Origin: Anaspis maculata
Lineage: Eukaryota > Arthropoda > Insecta > Coleoptera > Scraptiidae
Assembly (NCBI GenBank): GCA_949128115.1
Contig: OX421963.1
Location: 38,733,979-38,797,978, forward strand
Direction of reading: 5' to 3'
Length of the DNA: 64,000 nt
Of the stretch, positions 14,581 to 21,482 are shown one piece after another; position 1 is the stretch's first letter; every line of letters begins with the position of its first letter. A model generated the notes under the pieces. The model ran no database searches, was not told where the DNA came from, and saw only the letters and a program-made list of their open reading frames with translations. A program made the translations under genes and the position numbers.

Positions 14581-17500
14581 TATGTTATTATTTGGTTATT
14601 TCACCTCACAGGTCGAGACCCATTTCTGAGGTGAGAGAAGAAAGAGGGGAAACACAAAATCAATCTAGTTCTCGATACCATCAATTTTCGAGAAAACGGC
14701 TCTGATGAATCGAGCATTACAGCTGAGAATATCGCATTCCTTCTCGATGCAAGAATAATTTCGGATCATCTGATGGACAGGTGAAGACGTCAGGACGTTC
14801 GTCTTCGCAAAAGGCAGGTGAAAGAGTTTAAAGGCGCGCGAAGAGGGCCTGAGCACACGAAGACCAATACGCCCGAGCAACTCAGGACAGTCGATGTCAC
14901 CGCCGACCACACCGAAGAGAAACAAAACGGAGTTCATATGACGTCTACAAAGCAGTGACTGCACGTTAAAGCGCCGCAAGAGATGTTGCTGCGGTGTGCC
15001 GCGCTCAGGATATGTACCCGTCAACATAAATGAGGATGTTTTCAAAAACCTTCTCTGTACCCTCTCAAGTGCTGTTGTGTGGACATCGTACACCGGAGCC
15101 CACACAATCGAGGCGTATTCGAGGCGGGTACGTACAAACGAGAAATATAGGGTCCTGAAGGTCATGATGTTTGTCATAAATCTGCACCCTCGAAGAACAA
15201 ACCCAAGCATCCTAAGCGATGACGTGACGACGGACTCCATATGATTTACAAATGTGAGTTTGGGATCGAAAGTGACTCCCAAGTCCCTCACAATCGCAGG
15301 CCTGCCCAAAACCCTGCCACCGATGCTATAGTCAAAAATCACAGGCGACGTCACTCTGTGGTAGCTGATGATGTTACACTTCTCGATGTTCAGGGGGAGC
15401 TGGTTACGATTGCAACACTCATTCAAGATGTCAAGGCTCCTCTGCAACTCGAGACAGTCCTGGTGCGTGTGAATCGATCGATAGAGTTTCATATCATCGG
15501 CGTACAGAAGACAGTTCACACCAAGACCGGCGACAATGTCGTTGATGAAGATGTTGAACAGATCAGGTCCCAAGACAGTGCCCTGCGGAACACCGGACGG
15601 CTGTGTGAATGTAGCTGAACGAACGCCGTTAAGTTGTACGTATTGACCGCGACCATTCAAGTAAGATCTGAACAAATCAACGAGAGGGGCCGAAAAGCCC
15701 AACGATCCCAATTTATTAGTTAGGATAGAATGATTCAGCCGGTCGAAGGCTTAAACTGAGTGATACACGTTAAATTGGTCGTCGTTGAACGCCCAGGCAT
15801 AAAACCGTGTTGGGACACCGTTAGCAACCTGCTTACGTAAGAAGAAATGTGATCATGGAGGATGAACTCAAAAGGTGCTTCATCGACATGCTTCCATTTG
15901 AAGAAATTTCCTTTTTCTGGATACTAACATTATAGAGGCATATAAGATAACCTCATACCTCGTCACCCAACTCGATTTATTTCTCCTAGCCTCTTTATTT
16001 ACAGGGTGGTATCAAAAAAACAATTTCTTGGTTTTTCGGTGATATAATTTCCAATTCTTGACCGATTTTCAAAATCCAGGGGTCAAATTGAAGGTGAAAA
16101 CTCAAGCAAGAAGATCCCATAATTAGAATCGACTGGAAATAAACAGTAAAAATGTATGGTTCCTTCAAAAGTGACCCGACGTTTCATCGGTCCCGGGATC
16201 TGGCTTGGCGGGATGAGAATGAACTAATAATCGTTGCCTTTGAGCGAAGCATTCATTCTGAACATCTTCGGAAATTTAAAACTTGAATTAGACAAGAACT
16301 GTTGATAAAAGGACAAAATTACAACTGCGTGTTATCAAGGCAGAATAATCTATCTTGCTCGTATGACCTCCATGCTCGTATGAAATCGCTTGTAACTAAC
16401 GTTACCGAAATTATAACAGTCAGCATAAAAGAATTCTGTTGTAATTTTCGAAACGTTGGTTACAAAAGCCGCAGGTAAGCATGCATTTCATACGAGCAAG
16501 AAGATGATTTTGCCTTGATAACATGCAGTTGTACTTATATTTCTTTATCAATAGTTCTTGTCTCACTCAAGCTCTCAACATCGGAAGATGTTCAGAATCA
16601 ATGCTTCGTTCAAGGGCAAGGTTGATATTGAGTTCATTCTCATCCCAAGCCAGATCCGGAACCGATGAAACGTAGGGTCACTCTTGAGGGAACCACGCAT
16701 TTTTAATATTTATTTCAAGCCGATTCTGATTATGGGATCTTCTCACTTGAGGTTTTAGCTTCAATTTGAGCCCTGGATTTTGAAAATCGGTCAAGAATGA
16801 AAAATGGTATTACCGAAAAACCAAGAAATTGTTTTTTTGATGCCACCCTGTAAATAAAGAGGCTATAGGAATTATTTGAGTAACGCGGCGAGGTATGAGG
16901 TTTTCTTTTATGCCTCCAATGTTAGAATCCAGAAAATAGAAAATTTCTTCAAATGGGAGCATGTTGACTTGAACGCCTGACAGTTTTGCACCGCTTCACA
17001 TGGCACCCTGTATCCTGTATAAACTTCACTCAAGTTGCAATGAGTTTCTTAAGGTGCGTTCAGTCAGCTTATTTAGCCGCAAGTTTTAATTTTAGTCGTA
17101 AGCGCTTTGACGCCCATTGGCTCTTATGAACTAGCCTCCTCGGAACAGCCAATAAGTGATGCAGCGCTGACGGCTAAAATTAAAATGGCGGCTAAATAAG
17201 CTGACTGAACGCACCTTTATTCACAGTTATGGATTGTCAGAAAATTGGGCTAAGCAACGGCACAAATAGATTACAAATCGTACAAATCGTTCGAGACAAT
17301 CAGGAGTTAGATACCTACCCCAATTCGAAAAGGGGCAAAATTTTCGGTGTGTCGTATTCAATGTAGCGTAGTTTAGTTTGTTCATCAAAATCGGTGTTTT
17401 TCGAAATAATAGCGTGGAATTCAGATGAAGTAATCAAGTGTCAAGCATTGGGTGCTTGAGTCATATGAAGGACAACGTAAACCGCACATTCTACAATAAC

Positions 17501-19847
17501 CACTCTCACTCTACCACATCATTCTCTTCTTTATGCAACTGTGGGTCGATCGATTTAGAGGTACAGAGTGACAGACAACTGCGGGCTACCTTACATTAAA
17601 TATTCCATTTCGGCACTAGAACTTAAACGTTTTTACGTAAGAGTCGCCATGGCTACCACCTTCTGACTAACCCGCTTTCTTCAATAGACCATATTAATTA
17701 TTCTCACTTTCCCCTTCCACTAGTCATTTGTAAGTTAGGTATGTGCCTGTGACCATGCGCACTGCAGTAGAAGATCTCGCGCGCCACAGCATGCATAGAA
17801 AACGGAACTTTGCTGTCGCTGTCAGAATTCACGATTTCAAGATGTTTTCTTGATTCTTGCGACGTTTTAACCTTTTTAACCATACTTTTACGTGACGGCT
17901 GACGCTCGGTTCGCTTTCAAGCGCTGTCAAAATTCTCGTTAGCGGAAGTTGTGCAATAAAATATGGCGGGTAATTTGAAATTGTTTTGGATTCAAAAACC
18001 CCATTCTAAATTGCTTCGCATAAACTTCACAGCAATATTTTCCATTTCATTATGGTAAAAAGTAGATCAGGTATTTCTTTTTACACACTTGCTATGTTAT
18101 ACATTCGTTGAAATTGTCAATTTGCACCTTGAATTATCATTTTACAAAGTCATTCAACATGCATATTCTTATGGGAGTTTCAACCCAGCACATGTGGTTG
18201 TCTCTCTCCCCGATCTGCGACTGCGCTCTGAATAATTAATATAGTCAATTGTTTGTTGAGTTGCATACCCGCCCGGTGTAGAAAATACAATGTGATCTAA
18301 ACCATTCCGAATTGAGCTAGGCTGTGCCCTGGTGAAAATCAGCTCAACATCCCGGAATTTGACCAGGTCACAGCCTACCCCAATTCGGAATGGTTTGGAT
18401 CACACGGTATACTTATTATGTGTGGTTCCAAAATTTCAGTAATTTTTTTCTTAAAAACCAGTGAATAATTTGCCAATTTTCTTTCGCATAACCTTCTTGG
18501 ATACTGTTTTCTTTCCAGTCTATTCCTACTTTTGAAATGTTTCAAATCGAGTCGACCGCCGAAAATACAGTGCGTGGGTACCGTAACTTTGATAATTTTT
18601 CCCTTCAAAACTAGTAGATAATCCGCAAATTTTCTTTCGCTAAACCTTATTGGGCTCTGTCTTTAGTTTTACTCACAACCACTATGGTAATTGCTTCATT
18701 ACATACCTAGTAGGAGGTCGGGAAGTGACCCATTGCCGACCTCCCGAGAAAGTGAAGAAATGGTAGCTTAGAAGGGAAATTTCAAAATATGCATCCAACC
18801 AAACAATAAGTGTGTTAATCAGTATTTTCTGAACCACATTTCAACAAAATTAGTCGGCCTATCTGGACAGTTATGACAAAAAGTTAATTTTCGGATGTCA
18901 ACTTTTGAACGCCTGTAATCCTGCAAGCTGAGAGTACATGGTTGTGAGTAAAATAGTATACATACTCTCGACGGTAAATACATCATTCCAGCTTCACAGT
19001 GCCCTCAGCAGTAATGATGTATTTCCCGTCTCGGTATGTAATATACTATTACTTATTCCTCTTTTGGAATTATGGCGCGATGTGACGGAGAAAAAGTGTC
19101 TGCCCTGAGCAGGATTCGAACCTGCGTCTTCCATTTGCCGGATAGATACTCTAACCACTAAGCTATCGGGGGAGACAACAGTCCCTCCGTCACATGCCCA
19201 TATGAGAGCCGCCACAGAATTATCAAAATTGTGTTGCCCTTTATGACTCAAGACCACAGAGTAAGCTCAAGACCCAAGCACTGTATAAGTAGATTCCTGT
19301 AAAGCCGTGGCTCAAAATACTACCACCATTGTATCTACCACACTGCACACTACCCCGTTTTACCGTACTACTCCGTTTTACCTTACTCTCCCCTACCTAA
19401 CAATAATATTTAAATAGAGATAGGAATTATAATATATAGTATTTATGAACAATCATACTCTAAATTAAGACTTCCGGTGGGAATTTTGAAAATCAATTTC
19501 CGTTCCTCGCATAATTCGAACGCCGTTTTGAAATCGTTACAAACCGCGATTTTCGAGCAAACTTCTTTGATTTGATCCACTTTCTCCTTGGTGAAACTCT
19601 TGATTTCAAGCAGCTTCGGCCGGGTGATCATTTGGACGCCCTTGATGGTGTTCATTCCTAAATTCTTCAGCAATTGAACATCCTCCAGAGAGATCCCGTT
19701 TTCGGCCAGCAAGTAGATGTCTTGGAAAAACGTTTCCTCTTCGTCTTCTTGACCGGTAAACACGGTTTCCACGGTCTCGGATTCGGTCCCCGTAGACGTG
19801 GAATTCACTTTTTGGAGCTCCTGCATGACCTGTTGCACCTGTGCCAT
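10805..19847 (-). CDS. DMC1: meiotic recombinase DMC1 (four-exon gene)
   Basis: DMC1 is the meiosis-specific RecA/RAD51-family strand-exchange protein that forms nuclear filaments on resected double-strand breaks. Coding exons on the minus strand are 19847-19459, 13008-12841, 12717-12598 and 11234-10805. All junctions are GT-AG and all three introns are phase 2. The joined frame predicts 368 aa (human 340). Order: acidic N-terminus, helix-hairpin-helix region around aa 45-100, Walker A GESRTGKT at 147-154, Walker B LLIVD ending at D244, and [14 protein letters not shown] near 272-285, which is DMC1-like rather than RAD51-like. The ATG at 19847 gives the expected N-terminus. Oddities: the conserved basic loop is replaced by NNTTGVGN (327-334), and the ATP-cap prolines after FDSP are missing. 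Intron 1 (6.45 kb) holds a 5.2-kb palindrome. Confidence 0.92.
11288..11538. repeat. nested palindromic element in DMC1 intron 3
   Basis: The outer inverted ends are CCATGCGATCAACAAAATTC, followed by GGAATTGGGGTAGGCTGTG on both arms. A second hairpin, bounded by GGTGCGATTCTCGA and its inverse (about 11368-11497), interrupts the core. The related copy at 18291-18404 has the uninterrupted core, GACCAGGTCACAGCC, showing that the inner hairpin is a later insertion. It lies 53 bp upstream of the exon 4 acceptor in transcript order. Confidence 0.6.
11968..12161 (+). pseudogene. gypsy-type LTR retrotransposon pol fragment
   Basis: The plus-strand frame reads [20 protein letters not shown], then a KWG block, an AFDQLRESL block and a stop. 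This matches the reverse transcriptase to RNase H junction of Ty3/gypsy polyproteins. Just upstream PRNVA is in another frame, so a frameshift separates the two pieces. No LTRs or other pol domains are visible. It is a short dead fragment inside DMC1 intron 3, antisense to DMC1. Confidence 0.75.
12279..12558. mobile_element. 280-bp hAT-type non-autonomous element with 8-bp target duplication
   Basis: The 8-bp direct repeat CTAATACA flanks the element exactly (12271-12278 and 12559-12566). The terminal inverted repeats are CAGGGCCG(A/G)C. An 8-bp duplication and CAGGG-type ends are characteristic of hAT transposons. The interior includes a run of Cs (about 12481-12496) and no transposase. The right target repeat ends 32 bp from the DMC1 exon 3 donor site. 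Confidence 0.85.
12598..12717 (-). CDS. DMC1: DMC1 exon 3
   Basis: 120 bp encoding [15 protein letters not shown] and [17 protein letters not shown], matching the DMC1 segment between Walker A and Walker B. The acceptor follows a T-rich tract and CAG. The donor is GTACGT. The exon begins one base before a complete codon, with that base finishing the Phe codon started in exon 2, and it ends two bases into an Asn codon. Confidence 0.92.
12841..13008 (-). CDS. DMC1: DMC1 exon 2 (Walker A)
   Basis: 168 bp encoding [19 protein letters not shown], then the rest of Walker A (RTGKT), [27 protein letters not shown]. The acceptor is TTTTCAG and the donor is a consensus GTAAGT. Both boundaries keep phase 2. 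This exon is too broken up by frame to stand out as a single long open frame, but the splice sites and family match are unambiguous. Confidence 0.92.
13488..13820. mobile_element. tandem pair of TTA-flanked MITEs (TGGTGGCCTTACATTG ends)
   Basis: Two units of about 171 and 159 bp (13488-13658 and 13662-13820) each have inverted ends of the type TGGTGGCCTTACATTGAGCA. TTA lies before, between and after them (13485-13487, 13659-13661, 13821-13823). The opposite palindrome arm near 17676 has the empty site with a single TTA. A 3-bp TTA duplication is typical of PIF/Harbinger elements. No coding capacity. Confidence 0.85.
13905..14069. mobile_element. MITE, AGGTGCGTTCAGT family, copy 1
   Basis: A 165-bp near-palindrome with ends AGGTGCGTTCAGTCAGCTTA, flanked by TAA on both sides (13902-13904 and 14070-14072). 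The other arm of the host palindrome, near 17586, lacks it. The TWA 3-bp target duplication suggests a PIF/Harbinger-mobilised non-autonomous element. Related copies: 17052-17216, 44134-44280, 44283-44448. Confidence 0.85.
14507..15885 (-). mobile_element. 5'-truncated jockey-like non-LTR retrotransposon with (TAA)n tail
   Basis: The minus strand encodes a reverse transcriptase: HGFMPGRST and TNL near 15810, then [26 protein letters not shown] and the catalytic YADD box, followed by the thumb and a C-terminal region to a stop at 14665. The catalytic part is open from 15711, but upstream there is an in-frame stop and an internal deletion between TNLTCITQF and AFDRLNH. The 3' end is the ATT/AAT microsatellite at 14512-14581, read as a (TAA)n tail. 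The insertion is bracketed by ACATGCTCC (14498-14506) and ACATGCTTC (15886-15894), a 9-bp target duplication with one mismatch. It lies in one arm of the DMC1 intron palindrome. Confidence 0.88.
17052..17216. mobile_element. MITE, AGGTGCGTTCAGT family, copy 2
   Basis: 165 bp, same ends as copy 1, flanked by TTA (17049-17051 and 17217-17219). The opposite palindrome arm at about 14420-14432 retains the uninserted GAATAAGAAACTC sequence with one copy of the trinucleotide. Copies 1 and 2 therefore inserted independently at different sites in the two arms, after the palindrome existed. Confidence 0.85.
17695..18224. repeat. about 525-bp insertion in the right palindrome arm, unidentified
   Basis: The left arm continues without break through CAACAAACAATTGAAGAAAG (13461-13480). 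On the right the same sequence is split by this block, whose ends carry the inverted motif ATATTAATTATTC. No coding capacity or known family was recognised. Flanking CAAT occurs on both sides, but the exact duplication is ambiguous. Confidence 0.5.
18291..18404. repeat. small palindromic element (GATC-AAACCATTCCG type)
   Basis: About 114 bp with inverted ends TGTGATC(T/C)AAACCATTCCG, followed by the AGGCTGTG / CACAGCCT pair. Related to 11288-11538, but its GACCAGGTCACAGCC core is uninterrupted. Absent from the corresponding point in the left palindrome arm near 13425. Confidence 0.6.
19101..19172 (-). repeat. tRNA-like sequence, Ala(GGC)-type, probably SINE or pseudogene
   Basis: On the minus strand a box A-like TAGCTTAGTGGTTAGAG is followed by a 5-bp anticodon stem, a 7-base loop CCGGCAA (anticodon GGC), and a T arm GCAGGTTCGAATCCTGC. 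Only about five of seven acceptor pairs form, and position 33 is C instead of the near-universal U. This favours a tRNA-derived repeat or pseudogene over a working tRNA. It lies in DMC1 intron 1, about 290 bp from exon 1. Confidence 0.5.
19459..19847 (-). CDS. DMC1: DMC1 exon 1 (N-terminal domain)
   Basis: Encodes aa 1-129 plus two bases. It contains [48 protein letters not shown] and [10 protein letters not shown], matching the DMC1 N-terminal helix-hairpin-helix domain and the TGS block before the ATPase core. The donor is GTATGA after an incomplete GA, which joins to T in exon 2 to give Asp. Read straight through, the frame hits a stop four codons later, which could be mistaken for a complete short protein. 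Confidence 0.92.
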
Positions 19848-20380
19848 TTTGGGCGATTGTGAAATTTTTCGTTGTCACTTTTTTCGATAGTCGTTCAAAT
19901 CAAGCCACCTTGCCGCTTGGAGCTGCCAATATGACAGTGATAAAGTCACTAAAATATCAAATCTTCATATTTTTATATTTATTTTTTTCATGGTTTAAAT
20001 GCCTTCACAATATGTTGTGCAGAAACAATAAACATTTATCGAATATTTTGTGTCGATCAAATCGAAACATCCTTTTATTTAAAATAATAATAAAGAAATT
20101 AAAATTAATAACACCTGCCCTTGACTTTAGTGTGAATCACTAATCTAGTTGGTAACTTTTGATCTTTACAGTTGCCAGCGACCAGTGACCCCTTTTGACG
20201 TTTGATACTTCTAGGTTAGAAGCTGGATAACGTATAACACGTTGTGTAATTGTTATTGTGGTGCCTGAACTAATTGACCGTAAGTTTTCAAGTATTTAAA
20301 CATTACTAGAATCCTCAGTAATAACTCGTTCTTTTAGGTATTGCACTTGAAACAATCAAGTCGTAACATAACCACACAAA
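19848..20380. promoter_or_regulatory. divergent DMC1 / RLP24 intergenic region
   Basis: 533 bp separate the two start codons, so both promoters must lie within it, a candidate bidirectional promoter. On the plus strand a GTAAG donor at 20280 and a TTTTAG acceptor ending at 20337 define a possible 58-bp intron in the RLP24 5' untranslated region. No TATA box could be assigned with confidence. Confidence 0.5.
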
Positions 20381-20959
20381 ATGCGCATTGAAACATGCTA
20401 CTTTTGCTCTTCGCGAGTGTACCCAGGCCACGGCATCCAGTTTGTCAGAAACGACTGCAAAATCTTCAAGTTCTGCCGATCCAAGTGCCACGCCGCCTTC
20501 AAAAAGAAGAAGAACCCCCGCAAAGTCAAATGGACCAAAGCTTTCCGCAAGACGGTGGGCAAAGAGATGGCCATCGATCCCTCATTTGAATTCGAGAAGC
20601 GCCGGCATAATCCGCTGAAGTACGACAGACAGACTTGGCAGAAGGCCATCGAAGCCATGAAGAAGGTTGAGGAGATCAAGGAAAGGAGGCAGGGGGCCTA
20701 CATCATGCAGAGGCTTCGTAAAGGCCGGGAAGTCGAACAGGAAAGGGATCTTAAGGAAGTCAAGAGAGATTTGTCGCTCATCAAATCACCAGCAGCTGGG
20801 CTGAAGGAGAGGAGAGCACAAGAACTTGCAGAGTCTATCGATCTTCGGGATGTACAGAAAGATTTGTCGTTCGGGAAAGCTGCAGCTCATACCAAAAAGG
20901 ACGATGATGAGATCATGGATTCCGAAAGCGATAATGAAATGGAGGCAATTGAGGTTTAA
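20381..20959 (+). CDS. RSL24D1: 60S ribosome biogenesis protein RLP24 / RSL24D1
   Basis: RLP24 is a nuclear pre-60S assembly factor that occupies the eL24 site until it is exchanged during cytoplasmic maturation. This 192-aa intronless frame begins [11 protein letters not shown] and has the four zinc-binding cysteines of the eL24 fold (C6, C9, C32, C36). [16 protein letters not shown] follows, then the basic, helix-rich region ([20 protein letters not shown]) and an acidic tail. Length lies between human (163) and yeast (199) homologues. The diagnostic RxxGKEM and [15 protein letters not shown] blocks separate it from eL24 itself. It is divergent from DMC1 and convergent with peroxidasin. An ATTAAA lies at 20966-20971. 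Confidence 0.96.
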   Translation: MRIETCYFCSSRVYPGHGIQFVRNDCKIFKFCRSKCHAAFKKKKNPRKVKWTKAFRKTVGKEMAIDPSFEFEKRRHNPLKYDRQTWQKAIEAMKKVEEIKERRQGAYIMQRLRKGREVEQERDLKEVKRDLSLIKSPAAGLKERRAQELAESIDLRDVQKDLSFGKAAAHTKKDDDEIMDSESDNEMEAIEV

Positions 20960-21482
20960 AAATATATTAAAAATGAATCCTTCGTGTGCATTTTATCAAT
21001 TATTATTGTATTGAAGCACTCCATTATTATAATTTGTTTTTCAAGTTTTGTTTGATATAATTTCTCTATGCAAAGTAATCTTACTTCAAACTTGGCTTTA
21101 TTTGCTGTATCACAGTCATGTGAGAACTGTACAGGAAGTACTAAAAAATTGGAAGGGATTTTAAAGAGACTTATTAATTATTTTTATAAGAAAGAATACA
21201 GTAACATGTTTATTTGTATTACAAAGCTGTACATTTCGTCGCTAAAATACATAATAGGCAGTTATATTAGTGAATGATGGCACACTGTACGTTCTGATTT
21301 TTCTTTTATCACATACATGTTTACTTAACTAATTTGTAGGAATACAAAAAAAAAAACATACTTCTGGTCCATCTATAAAAAGCCTATAGAGTAGTGCTCT
21401 AATTCAAACAAAAACGTTAGTTTATCACAAAAATAAATGCAACAGTGCATATAATTTAAGTAAAAGGCAGTAAATATATGGT
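20960..21482. other. convergent 3' region between RLP24 and peroxidasin
   Basis: About 520 bp of AT-rich sequence with no exon. A minus-strand AATAAA at 21209-21214 is a candidate polyadenylation signal for peroxidasin, giving a 3' untranslated region of about 270-290 bp. I looked here for a von Willebrand C domain for peroxidasin and found no cysteine-rich frame. Confidence 0.45.

Larger units (their letters stand above)
13332..18525. repeat. 5.2-kb palindrome inside DMC1 intron 1
   Basis: Two arms of about 1.8 kb of ancestral sequence face each other around a centre near 16430. Inverted matches occur at every scale: 13340-13487 with about 18225-18520, 13824-14506 with 16975-17690, and 15886-16420 with 16440-16975. 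Within it are nested CAGGGTG-type ends (14456/17010 and 16008/16848). Younger insertions interrupt one arm only: 13488-13820, 13905-14069, 14507-15885, 17052-17216, about 17700-18222 and 18291-18404. For each, the opposite arm keeps the uninterrupted site. As part of the DMC1 pre-mRNA it could fold into a very long hairpin. Confidence 0.85.

Noticed and set aside
14996..15618. Plus-strand frames of 82 and 125 residues
   Set aside because: They are antisense shadows of the retrotransposon reverse transcriptase on the minus strand.
19101..19172. Functional tRNA-Ala gene
   Set aside because: C at position 33 and two mismatched acceptor pairs make a working tRNA unlikely; kept as a tRNA-like repeat.
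19443..19847. A stand-alone 134-residue protein
   Set aside because: It is DMC1 exon 1 read through its splice donor. Removing the last five residues allows a perfect join to exon 2.
20960..21482. Missing peroxidasin von Willebrand C exon
   Set aside because: I scanned for a cysteine-rich minus-strand frame and found none before RLP24.
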